Part shown: positions 1 to 15,112 of the stretch, one piece after another
Layout: the number at the start of each line of letters is the position of its first letter
Numbering within the stretch: the first letter of the stretch is position 1
NCBI RefSeq assembly: GCF_900109685.1
Contig: NZ_FOBB01000008.1
Coordinates: 248,001-312,000, forward strand
From: Chitinophaga rupis
Lineage (GTDB): Bacteria; Bacteroidota; Bacteroidia; Chitinophagales; Chitinophagaceae
DNA length: 64,000 nt
Direction: 5' to 3'
The notes under the pieces: generated by a model
The model's database searches: none
The model's input: only the letters and a program-made list of their open reading frames with translations
What the model was told of the DNA's origin: nothing
Position numbers and translations under genes: made by a program

Positions 1-7115
<7,115 letters not shown>

Positions 7116-7155
7116 AAGACAACAATATCATCTGCTGATCTAAAAAGTGTTAAAG

Positions 7156-8148
7156 ATGCAAACAGTAATCAGAGCAGGAATAATTGTCTTGCTGTTAAAC
7201 ATAGGATTAAGCGTAAATGCGCAACAGAACATACAGTTCAGCCAGTACGTCTTTAACGGCTTAAGTATAAATCCTGCTTATGCCGGATATAAGGAAGACC
7301 TGTATGTGAATGCCGTGTACCGTCATCAGTGGGCCGGCTTTCCCGGCGCGCCGCGTACCGGCGGAGTATCTATAGATGGTATTACAGGTGAAAAAGTAGG
7401 GCTTGGGTTACAGATGTTATTTGACAAGCTGGGCCCGCAGGAAGCGCTGTCCTTATATGGCTCTTATTCATACCGCATACCATTGGACGATGAAGGCACA
7501 CGGCGCTTATGTTTTGGTATAGGCGGCGGCGTTACCCAGTATTCCATAGATGGCAATGCCCTGCGATATACCGACAATGACGATGTAGCCTTGCCACTGG
7601 GTAAAAAGAGCGTTTGGGTGCCGGATGCCCGTTTCGGGATCTACTATTACACACCGCGGTTTTATGCCGGGGCTTCTATTATGGACCTGTTTTCGCTGTA
7701 CACAGATGCTTCCCGCTATTCCTGGAAAGGGAACAATTATTCCACTATCCGGAAAACGCAGCACCTGTATGTTACTACCGGCGCCATGTTTCCCTTATCA
7801 GAATACCTGCAGCTAAAACCATCCATATTGGTAAAGGAAGATTTTAAGGGGCCAACAAATGTAGATGTGAATGCATTTCTTCTGATCAATGAAGTACTCT
7901 GGATAGGCGCCTCTTACCGCACCGGCGTAAAATTGTGGAATAAAAATAACCTCCCGGGTGATCTGAACCAGCTGGATGCTGCCAGTGCAATGGTGGAATA
8001 TTATGTTTCAGAGAAGATGCGCATCGGTTATTCCTATGACCTGAACGTGAATAAAATGGCAGGCTACCAGGGCGGCTCCCATGAAATATCCCTGGGATTT
8101 TTATTCCCCTCCAAAAAATATACTGTGCAGAACCCCCGATATTTTTAA
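7156..8148 (+). CDS. PorP/SprF family type IX secretion outer-membrane protein
   Basis: About 330 residues with a Sec signal peptide ending near A-N-A-Q, then the family signature QFSQYVFNGLSINPAYAGYK at the mature N-terminus, R-H-Q-W-A-G-F-P-G-A-P and repeated amphipathic strands of an outer-membrane beta-barrel. PorP/SprF proteins work with T9SS and are often needed to export or anchor the giant adhesin encoded next to them, as SprF is for SprB. I chose ATG 7156 because it opens directly on the signal peptide; a GTG three codons upstream (7147) is possible. It lies 40 bp after the adhesin and 18 bp before the OmpA-family gene, so the three probably form one operon. Confidence 0.92.
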   Translation: MQTVIRAGIIVLLLNIGLSVNAQQNIQFSQYVFNGLSINPAYAGYKEDLYVNAVYRHQWAGFPGAPRTGGVSIDGITGEKVGLGLQMLFDKLGPQEALSLYGSYSYRIPLDDEGTRRLCFGIGGGVTQYSIDGNALRYTDNDDVALPLGKKSVWVPDARFGIYYYTPRFYAGASIMDLFSLYTDASRYSWKGNNYSTIRKTQHLYVTTGAMFPLSEYLQLKPSILVKEDFKGPTNVDVNAFLLINEVLWIGASYRTGVKLWNKNNLPGDLNQLDAASAMVEYYVSEKMRIGYSYDLNVNKMAGYQGGSHEISLGFLFPSKKYTVQNPRYF

Positions 8149-8166
8149 CCACCTTACTTACGTTCT

Positions 8167-9990
8167 ATGATACGTTGCAGTTTAACATTAGCCCTATTAA
8201 TAGTACTTAGCGCCAGGCTGTATAGCCAGGAACAGAAAAGCGTATTACGGTCGGCAAATGAAGCGTATGCCCGGGAGGAATATGCGGTGGCAGGTGCGCT
8301 TTATAAGCGGCTGGCACGTAGCAGGGGAGATAAAATGCCGGTTGACCAGTGGATGAAAATGGCCCACTGTTATCAGGAGATAGGTTATTTTAAGGAAGCA
8401 GCTGATTTTTACCAGCATATCATCAACCGGCCGGACCATCCATCCTCCGCATATTTTGCATATGGGGAAGCCCTGCGGCAGCTGGAACAGTATGATTCCG
8501 CCAGGCAGCAATATACCCTGTTCTCCACCGGCAATACAGACAGCCTGCAGCTGAAGGCAGTGGCATTGCAAAGCTGCGACAGCGCTGCCGTATGGGCCAG
8601 GCATCCTGCTTCCGTACAGCTGAAGGCGTTAAAGGAACTGAATACATCCGGCTCCGACCTGGTAAGCGGTGTGGTTCAACGGGGATTGCTGTTAATGTCA
8701 AACGGTTACCGTTCACTGGGGCTGAACGGCGGGGCAGAGGCGCACCCGGCTACGGATAAACGTACGGAACAACCTTATTATAAAGCATACGTTTATAAAC
8801 AGTATTCACAGGGTAACGCCAATATGTTCCTGGAAGAGCTGGTACCTGCACTTTTAGGTAAGGCCGACTATCATATAGGGCCGGTTTGTTTTAACAGAAC
8901 CGAAGACACCCTGTATGCCACTATCAATATACAGGGAAAAGATATACCCTACACCGGCAAAGGTCCTGTTAATGGTATCAGGCGCCTGCAGATCTTTCAG
9001 TCCATAAAAAAAGACGGGAAATGGACACCACTGGTGATGTTGCCGGGGTTGAACGTGACCGGCTATTCATCCAGCCATGCTGTACTGAACAGCGACGGAA
9101 GTATCTTATACTTTGTATCAGACCGGCCGGGAGGCTATGGACAAACAGATCTCTGGTACTGCGAAAAGCAGGCAGATGGCAGCTGGGGCCAGCCGGTTAA
9201 CTGCGGTGATAAGGTAAATACCGTAGCCGCAGAAATTTTTCCCACGGTTAATGAAGATGGCATCCTGTATTTTTCCAGCAAGGGATACGCCGGTTTGGGA
9301 GGATATGATATCTATCGCGTAAAAGGCAGTAAAGCCAGCTGGGAAGTGCCGGTGAATATGAAAGCTCCGTTCAATTCCGGTGGCGATGATATAGGGCTTA
9401 TACTGAAGCAAAATGGTTATGAAGGGTACCTGGCATCCAATAAACCAGGGGGTATGGGCCGTGATGATATTTATTATTTTGCTGACCCCAATTACTTTAA
9501 CAGGATTAATGGGAACCCTTCTCCGTATGATGAGCATAAAACGACAGGTAATAATAATGTGCCCGGAACTGCTACCCCCGGCGGGCAGCCAGCACCGGTT
9601 ATAAGAAAACATACCGCGGAGGAAGAAGAGGATAAGCGTCAGCTGGAACAGCTGAAGTTCTATTATGATTATAACAGCGCGTCCCTGCTCACGGAATCAC
9701 GAAAGGTTTTAGATATGGTGGCAGGCGTGCTGAAACGGAACCCTGGCTGGAAGATGGTGGTTGCCTCTTTTGCAGACAGCCGTGGCCCCGATCAGTATAA
9801 CACGGATCTGTCGGCCTTACGTTGTTATGCAGTAATAGACTATCTCGTTAACAAAGGTATTGATCCTAAGCGGCTGTATTATACCAATAAAGGTGAGCAG
9901 GATCCCGTGAACAAGTGTAAGGATGAGGTGCCGTGCTCGGAAGAGGAATATAAGCAGAACCGGCGTTCAGAGCTAAAAGTTCGCTGGTAA
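8167..9990 (+). CDS. TPR / PD40 beta-propeller / OmpA-family cell-envelope protein
   Basis: 607 residues. An N-terminal signal peptide is followed by a TPR-like helical region (about 25-125), a WD40-like PD40 propeller (about 270-440, with the repeated S-D-R-P-G-G-Y-G-x-x-D-L-W/I-Y motif), a low-complexity linker, and a C-terminal OmpA-type peptidoglycan-binding domain (about 495-607, A-D-S-R-G-x-x-x-Y-N and the terminal N-R-R-S-E-L). This is the PorE-like arrangement. OmpA domains tether proteins to peptidoglycan, so the product probably anchors the envelope side of the PorP/SprF-adhesin assembly encoded just upstream. The usual G-H-T-D-S-R is A-S-F-A-D-S-R here, a mild deviation. A strong terminator follows. 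Confidence 0.9.
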   Translation: MIRCSLTLALLIVLSARLYSQEQKSVLRSANEAYAREEYAVAGALYKRLARSRGDKMPVDQWMKMAHCYQEIGYFKEAADFYQHIINRPDHPSSAYFAYGEALRQLEQYDSARQQYTLFSTGNTDSLQLKAVALQSCDSAAVWARHPASVQLKALKELNTSGSDLVSGVVQRGLLLMSNGYRSLGLNGGAEAHPATDKRTEQPYYKAYVYKQYSQGNANMFLEELVPALLGKADYHIGPVCFNRTEDTLYATINIQGKDIPYTGKGPVNGIRRLQIFQSIKKDGKWTPLVMLPGLNVTGYSSSHAVLNSDGSILYFVSDRPGGYGQTDLWYCEKQADGSWGQPVNCGDKVNTVAAEIFPTVNEDGILYFSSKGYAGLGGYDIYRVKGSKASWEVPVNMKAPFNSGGDDIGLILKQNGYEGYLASNKPGGMGRDDIYYFADPNYFNRINGNPSPYDEHKTTGNNNVPGTATPGGQPAPVIRKHTAEEEEDKRQLEQLKFYYDYNSASLLTESRKVLDMVAGVLKRNPGWKMVVASFADSRGPDQYNTDLSALRCYAVIDYLVNKGIDPKRLYYTNKGEQDPVNKCKDEVPCSEEEYKQNRRSELKVRW

Positions 9991-10000
9991 AAAATAACAG

Positions 10001-10024
10001 AAGCCGCCTCAGGGCGGCTTTTTT
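10001..10024 (+). terminator. Intrinsic terminator of the adhesin operon
   Basis: A perfect 8-bp GC-rich inverted repeat (aagccgcc / ggcggctt) with a 4-nt loop runs directly into a T-tract, 10 bp after the OmpA-family stop codon. Confidence 0.9.
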
Positions 10025-10041
10025 GTTAGTACCGGCCGGCT

Positions 10042-11097
10042 TTAATTATTTATTTTCTTCAATGTTATTGTCATTGGATCATTCCCCATCATTCCGGTCA
10101 GTATTAAATTTCCCGCGGCGTTAACCGGAGACATTGCAGCTGTGAAAACGGGTTTTCCCGCCGGAGTACGCCATTTTATTTCCAGGTGATCGTTCTCTTT
10201 TTTATAAACACCATACCATCTTCTTTGCAGGCTGTTATATTCAAATACACATCCGTTTTTACTATCAAAGTACACGAGGGTAAGTATGCTGTCGGCGCAG
10301 CTGGTACGGCTAAGGATCTGCTGATCTATCTTTAGCTGCTCCACTTCATACTTTCCCCTGAGCTGTGGGTCGTGATCCGGTTTGCCACGCATAGCAATTA
10401 ACAGCAGGGGGATATAAATAATAGAAAGACGTACCGCCATTTTTAAATATTGGGGAAAATGAAGCGCGGGCAGCTGATCTTTTGCCGCAAAAAAGAATTC
10501 CTTTAGCCGGTTAAATTCTATGAACAGGAAATACAAAGTGCCGGAGAGCATGATGGAGACGTGAACAACTACGGTGGGGCCGATCTTATAAAAAATATCC
10601 ATCAGTAAAATGTTTACCAGCACAGGCAGCAGGATGAAAACGCCTGCCAGTCTTGTTCTGTGGAACAGGAGCAGCATCGCTCCGGTTAGCTGGCACCCGG
10701 CAATAATACAGCCAAAGGGATAAGAGTAGCTGAAAAAGGCCCAGAACAGGTCCTGTGATGAAAAGCTGCTGTAAGGGAGGTCCAGCTTGCTCAGTGACAC
10801 AACAAATTGCAGATGAAAAAGTTTTTCCCATCCAAAGGTAGCCAGGTCAAAGGCCACGCCATAACGTAAAAGACCTTGCCAGAAAGCCAGGGTGGCCGGA
10901 TGATTGGTTTTCCGGAGCTGCCATATAACTGCATAAATAATAGCAGCAACCAGCAGCAGAAGCGGCACAATACTCATCATCCTGACCGGGATCCATGCCC
11001 GCAGGAATGTAAAGCTTATGCGTAAGGTGGAAGCGCCGATTACCAATCCTGCCAGGGTGCAGGTAATGAGTTTCTTGAAGAAGGAGATCTGCTGCAT
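10042..11097 (-). CDS. DoxX-like polytopic inner-membrane protein
   Basis: About 351 residues from the internal ATG at 11097, which opens on M-Q-Q-I-S-F-F-K-K before the first hydrophobic segment. An ATG at 11205 would add 36 polar residues without family character. I see about seven membrane segments, a G-W-E-K-L-F motif after the third, and a soluble C-terminal part of about 110 residues (from roughly D-P-Q-L-R-G-K-Y-E-V) that reads like a small extracytoplasmic beta domain. The membrane part resembles DoxX/DoxD-like proteins, so the name is tentative and the substrate is unknown. It is divergent from the next gene and convergent with the adhesin operon. Confidence 0.6.
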   Translation of the reverse strand: MQQISFFKKLITCTLAGLVIGASTLRISFTFLRAWIPVRMMSIVPLLLLVAAIIYAVIWQLRKTNHPATLAFWQGLLRYGVAFDLATFGWEKLFHLQFVVSLSKLDLPYSSFSSQDLFWAFFSYSYPFGCIIAGCQLTGAMLLLFHRTRLAGVFILLPVLVNILLMDIFYKIGPTVVVHVSIMLSGTLYFLFIEFNRLKEFFFAAKDQLPALHFPQYLKMAVRLSIIYIPLLLIAMRGKPDHDPQLRGKYEVEQLKIDQQILSRTSCADSILTLVYFDSKNGCVFEYNSLQRRWYGVYKKENDHLEIKWRTPAGKPVFTAAMSPVNAAGNLILTGMMGNDPMTITLKKINN

Positions 11098-11276
11098 ACA
11101 AGATAAAGAGGGTTGATAAATATAATATTTAGAAGAAGATGCAGGAGAAAAGATTTTCCATAAGCACTTTTCACCGCCGGGGTTAGCGGAATAATGATTT
11201 ATCATTTATCTTTAGAAGGAATGAAGGGCGTACCAGTGCCCTCCGGCTGCAAAATAACCAGTTAAAATCCCATTCA

Positions 11277-12602
11277 ATGCCTCATGATCACGAAACAATC
11301 CCCGGGCATCCCCCGGGAAGGGCAGCAGCCCATAACAGTTATGCAGCAGGCATTAGTGTACCCGCTACTACCCCCCATCAGTTATTAAAAGAAGGAGGCC
11401 CGGCCAGCGCCGCACCATTTGTACTGCAGAAAGCTTCCGTATCAGGGCAGCCCGCACCGGGCCGGTTTGTGCTGCAGCAGGGTAGCATGAATGGAGGGCA
11501 GCCGGTAACGCAAACAGCGCCATTCCGGTTAAAAGGTGATCATGCAGCTCAAAGTATTATACAAAGAAAGAAGATCCCCTTTAATGGTGAGGATGGAGAG
11601 CAGCTGGATACGGAAGAACCGCATAAAATAACAAACTATGTTATCGCTTTATTAAAGCAGGGCAACAATCAGGAAGTGGACAGGTTGTTGCTGCACCTGA
11701 CAACAGCAAGTGACCGGGCAAGCGACTACGAGGGACTCAACCAGGCGCAATACGTGGCGAGAAGTATCAAACAGCTGGTAACAGCCTGGCAAATTAAACG
11801 GCAAACACCGGAGCCTGTACCACAGCAAACAGCACCGGAAATAGTACCGGTAGATGATGGACCTGTTTTGAATGCCTTGAAAACAAGGAATGTAATATTA
11901 GCCGGCGAAACGCATGGGATGGAAGGAGTAGAGGGAAAGGAAAAACAGGTATGGGGTGAAAAGGGTATACAGGTTGTATATGAGAACGGAGTTATAAAGA
12001 CCGGTGAAGGCGCTGTAAGCCCGGATCCCGGAGCTTTGCGCATCCTGTATTTTATGGAGCAGTTTTATGAGGCTTTGCTTGCCTATAAGCGGGGAGAGGG
12101 GGGTGCTAAAGGTTTAATGGATGTAGCCTACGAAAAATGTATAAAGGAGCATGGCGACTATACTCCTAAACAAATAGAAACAGGATTAGTCTATAAAGGG
12201 AAGCCTATCATGTCTTACGAAAGGTTGATAGAATATAAAACTATTATGTATGAGACCCTGGAGCTGGCGGACAAGCATGAACAGGACAGAGAAAAATTCT
12301 TTGGCCTTCAAGAGGTCAGAGGCCCGGCCGATGAAATGCTCGGGTTAATGGATGATATAAAGGAAGCAGCAGGCAGGGACGCAGAGGACACCAGCCCCAT
12401 CATGCGGGAGCTAAGATCAGATGTGATGTACAATTCAATAATAAATGATCTGCATCCCGGCGGTAAAACAATATATAAAGTGGGTAACAATCATGTTCTG
12501 GATATAGCGAAGAAAGTAGATCTGAGAACCATTAACTGGATCTTTAAACAAGAAGATTACCTGGCAGAGCTGGACAGGCTGTGGAAGGCAGGAACTAAGT
12601 AG
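11277..12602 (+). CDS. Candidate secreted or injected effector with ChaN/EreA/TIKI-like domain
   Basis: 441 residues without signal peptide or membrane segment. The first ~100 residues are low-complexity, rich in Pro, Ala, Gln and Gly, with recurrent P-F-x-L and F-V-L-Q patterns ending in I-I-Q-R-K-K (94-99). From memory this resembles N-termini of Bacteroidota proteins near contractile-injection loci (DUF4157-associated). Residues 100-180 are helical. The C-terminal ~240 residues carry V-I-L-A-G-E-T-H-G (206-214), R-S-D-V-M-Y-N-S-I (380-388) and K-V-G-N-N-H-V (401-407). These match in order the G-E-x-H, R-x-x-x-M and G-x-x-H signatures of the ChaN/erythromycin-esterase/TIKI superfamily, which includes metal-dependent hydrolases and domains of some toxins. 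The reaction is unknown. No immunity gene or injection structure is visible nearby. Confidence 0.6.
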   Translation: MPHDHETIPGHPPGRAAAHNSYAAGISVPATTPHQLLKEGGPASAAPFVLQKASVSGQPAPGRFVLQQGSMNGGQPVTQTAPFRLKGDHAAQSIIQRKKIPFNGEDGEQLDTEEPHKITNYVIALLKQGNNQEVDRLLLHLTTASDRASDYEGLNQAQYVARSIKQLVTAWQIKRQTPEPVPQQTAPEIVPVDDGPVLNALKTRNVILAGETHGMEGVEGKEKQVWGEKGIQVVYENGVIKTGEGAVSPDPGALRILYFMEQFYEALLAYKRGEGGAKGLMDVAYEKCIKEHGDYTPKQIETGLVYKGKPIMSYERLIEYKTIMYETLELADKHEQDREKFFGLQEVRGPADEMLGLMDDIKEAAGRDAEDTSPIMRELRSDVMYNSIINDLHPGGKTIYKVGNNHVLDIAKKVDLRTINWIFKQEDYLAELDRLWKAGTK

Positions 12603-12607
12603 TTTTC

Positions 12608-13948
12608 CTATTTCTTTTTAGCGCCCCGTGTTTTAGGTTTGCCATATTTCTTCATCATCTTATCAGCGTGCCGGATCTTCACGTTCACCTTTTTGTTCTT
12701 CGCTGATTTCTCATGAAAAGCAGCTCCGGCATCTTCGCGCTTGCGTTCTTTTAACACGATGTTTGGTACAATAAATTCCGGTTCTTCCTCTTTTGTATGT
12801 TTATCCGAGATCTCCAGGTGCTCCGGTAAAGGCAGCTCCGGGATCTTATAATTCATCAGGGTCTCTGCTTTTTCACGCAGCGGCTGCTCCTGCGCTGAAA
12901 TGAAGCTGAGCGCTATCCCTTTTTTATCTAAGCGGCCGGTACGGCCAATACGGTGAATATAACTTTCGGGCAGCTCCGGCATATCAAAGTTGATCACATG
13001 TGTTACTTCGGCAATATCCAGCCCCCGCGCAATAATATCTGTAGCGATCAGCACCCTGTAATTACCTTCCTGGAATTGTTCTATGGCGTTAAACCGGTAA
13101 TTCTGGTCTTTGTTGGAATGGATCACACCTATCTTATCCGGAAACTCTGCAGCCAATGGCTCATACAGCTCATCTGCCAGTTTTTTGGTAGATACAAATA
13201 CCAGTACTTTCGTCATATCCGCCTGCTCGCGGATCAATAGCTCCAGCAGGTTTACTTTTGTGTAGAAGTTGGGAACAAGGTAGGCATGCTGACTGATATT
13301 CGTTAAAGGGCTTCCGGCAGGAGCTGCTTCAACCGTAACAGGACTATTAAAGAAAGTATCCATCAGCGCTTCCACCTCCGGTGTGATGGTAGCTGAAAAA
13401 AGGAGGTTTTGTCTTTTTGCGGGCAACAGATCCAGGATCTTCACCAATTGAGCGCGAAAGCCAAGGTTCAGCATTTCGTCCATCTCATCTATCACCAGCT
13501 GTTTAATGGCTTTCAATTTTAATGCGCCGCTCAGCACAATATCTACCAATCTGCCCGGCGTAGCCACTACCACATCCAGCTTACCCGCTGCTGTAGCCAT
13601 TTGCGGGTTCATATTCACACCGCCATAGAAGCCGGCTACTGCTACGCTCATGTAGGGCGTAAGTCTTTTAACAGATTCCTCTACCTGCAGCACCAGCTCC
13701 CGGGTAGGTACAAGGATCAGGATCTGCGGAAACCTGTCTTTGGTGAAAGACCACATACGCAGGCAGGGCAGGAGGTAAGCGAACGTTTTACCGGTACCTG
13801 TTTGGGCAATGCCACACACGTCCCGGCCTGACATGGTTACGGAAAATACCCTGCTTTGAATAGTGGTAGGCGTTGTGAAATTAAGATCCTTCAGCGCTGC
13901 CAGTAAAGGTTTATTCAGATTTAAATCCTCAAAAGTCATATGTGCCAA
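12608..13948 (-). CDS. DEAD-box ATP-dependent RNA helicase
   Basis: 446 residues with the full motif set: Q motif (F-x-x-L-N-L ... P-T-T-I-Q, about 6-31), motif I A-Q-T-G-T-G-K-T (48-55), P-T-R-E-L (81-85), T-P-G-R-L (130-134), motif II D-E-M-D (154-157; M replaces the usual A), S-A-T (185-187), A-T-D-I-I-A-R-G-L-D-I and H-R-I-G-R-T-G-R. The C-terminal tail is Lys/Arg-rich (about 395-446), as in RhlE-like cold-shock and ribosome-assembly helicases, where it aids RNA binding. The start may be ATG 13948 or 13939. It converges with the effector-like gene, with 5 bp between the stop codons. Confidence 0.95.
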   Translation of the reverse strand: MAHMTFEDLNLNKPLLAALKDLNFTTPTTIQSRVFSVTMSGRDVCGIAQTGTGKTFAYLLPCLRMWSFTKDRFPQILILVPTRELVLQVEESVKRLTPYMSVAVAGFYGGVNMNPQMATAAGKLDVVVATPGRLVDIVLSGALKLKAIKQLVIDEMDEMLNLGFRAQLVKILDLLPAKRQNLLFSATITPEVEALMDTFFNSPVTVEAAPAGSPLTNISQHAYLVPNFYTKVNLLELLIREQADMTKVLVFVSTKKLADELYEPLAAEFPDKIGVIHSNKDQNYRFNAIEQFQEGNYRVLIATDIIARGLDIAEVTHVINFDMPELPESYIHRIGRTGRLDKKGIALSFISAQEQPLREKAETLMNYKIPELPLPEHLEISDKHTKEEEPEFIVPNIVLKERKREDAGAAFHEKSAKNKKVNVKIRHADKMMKKYGKPKTRGAKKK

Positions 13949-13962
13949 TAAAAAATGAACTA

Positions 13963-13970
13963 CAAAAGTA
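13963..13970 (-). promoter_or_regulatory. Bacteroidota -7 promoter element for the helicase gene
   Basis: Read on the minus strand this is TACTTTTG, an exact fit to TAnnTTTG. A weak -33-like TTTC lies 19 bp further upstream (around 13990-13993). The predicted leader before ATG 13948 is only about 10 nt. Confidence 0.5.
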
Positions 13971-14021
13971 GCGTTATTCCGGGGTTAGGCGAAATTCATA
14001 TTATTCTTCAGGCACTGATAG

Positions 14022-14061
14022 AAAAAAGTGCCCCCAAAAATGATACACTTTTGAGGGCACT
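14022..14061 (-). terminator. Intrinsic terminator of the pectate lyase gene
   Basis: On the minus strand an agtgccctcaaaa / ttttgggggcact stem with one mismatch is followed by a T-tract (the complement of gaaaaaag at 14021-14028). It starts 10 bp after the pectate lyase stop codon. Confidence 0.85.
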
Positions 14062-14071
14062 GTAAAGTAGA

Positions 14072-14962
14072 TTAATACAACCTGTAAAACAGTGTTTTCC
14101 CATTACCAGTGCCGGTGCTGCCGGTAATGGTAATATGACCGGTATTTCCGTTCCCATCATAACCGGAGGCCATGTTATAGCTCGATGTGCAGTTTGTTAC
14201 CGTATGCGGTACATTTTGGCCGGAGCTGCCCAGTTTAAAACCATTGCCATCCCCGTTGCCGCCATATCCGTTGTTGGTAGCAGTACAATTAGTGATGGTA
14301 ACGGTAGAAGGCTGTCCGTACAGGTCCCAGCCGTCGTCTGAATTGTGGTTGGCAGTGCAGTGATCAAACTTGTTCCCTGCACCGGCCGATAATTTGCAGG
14401 CAAAACCATCCGCATTTTCACCACCGTTCTGCGTATCATAATTGTCATTGGATTTACAGTAGCTCACGTTATTGTGATGCGACTGGTTGTAGATCTGCAA
14501 ACCGGAATCGTGATTACCCGAAGTAGTAACGTTATACACGTAGTTATAGCCGCCATACTGGAATACCAGCCCGCAATCAGGAGCATTCTTGATGTTCATG
14601 TTAGTGATGTTCCAGTAGCTCCCGTTACATTTTACACCCCAGCCGGATGAGATGCCGGAACAATCCAGCGTGCCGCCGGTGAAATTGATCTTGGCGCTGG
14701 AAGTACCGCTGTTAAGCAGCTGTAAGGTGCTGGTAAGTTTAATAGTGCCGCTGACGGTAATGATGTCGCCCGGCTGTGCTGCTTTTATAGCAGCTTTCAG
14801 GGCTGTTTCTGTGGTTACGGTTACGCTGGTGGCAGCTGCGGTAACAAGTGTGGCAGCAGATGAAGCCAGCTTTTCATCAGCAATGCCAGGGGTTACGCCA
14901 TTGTTTTTTTGACAGCCGGCAAATGCAATGCACAGCAAAGTAATAAGGGTTCCATTTTTCAT
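14072..14962 (-). CDS. PL9-type pectate lyase lipoprotein (right-handed beta-helix)
   Basis: 296 residues with a lipoprotein signal peptide (L-C-I-A-F-A-G-C, Cys17). After a Ser/Ala/Thr-rich linker, short parallel beta-helix coils begin near residue 65. The Asp set D185, D209, D210, D213 has the same spacing as the calcium-binding Asp residues of Dickeya Pel9A (209, 233, 234, 237), and K243 in N-G-F-K-L-G fits the catalytic Lys. The family cleaves polygalacturonan by beta-elimination. The protein is shorter than typical PL9 enzymes and ends soon after the K243 coil. It is a single gene with its own terminator; an inverted repeat about 100 bp upstream is a possible operator. Confidence 0.8.
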   Translation of the reverse strand: MKNGTLITLLCIAFAGCQKNNGVTPGIADEKLASSAATLVTAAATSVTVTTETALKAAIKAAQPGDIITVSGTIKLTSTLQLLNSGTSSAKINFTGGTLDCSGISSGWGVKCNGSYWNITNMNIKNAPDCGLVFQYGGYNYVYNVTTSGNHDSGLQIYNQSHHNNVSYCKSNDNYDTQNGGENADGFACKLSAGAGNKFDHCTANHNSDDGWDLYGQPSTVTITNCTATNNGYGGNGDGNGFKLGSSGQNVPHTVTNCTSSYNMASGYDGNGNTGHITITGSTGTGNGKTLFYRLY

Positions 14963-15058
14963 AACAGTGGGTTTTAATTATTAGGAGATAGTAATTAGGG
15001 TATGCTGAAATTCAGCAATTAATCGATAAGTTGATTGCCACTGCGTTGTTTTATTTAC

Positions 15059-15082
15059 GCAATCGTTATCGGCAACGATTGC
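15059..15082. promoter_or_regulatory. Perfect inverted repeat, candidate operator upstream of the pectate lyase gene
   Basis: gcaatcgtt, 6-nt spacer, aacgattgc: a perfect 9-bp dyad. It lies 97 bp upstream of the pectate lyase start and 31 bp after the dehydratase stop. No T-run follows on the minus strand, which argues against a terminator. The A-A-C-G-half-site layout resembles LacI-type sugar-regulator operators, but the regulator is not in this window. Confidence 0.45.
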
Positions 15083-15112
15083 ACGTAGGATCCCGTTATG
15101 CTGTTTTGCTGC

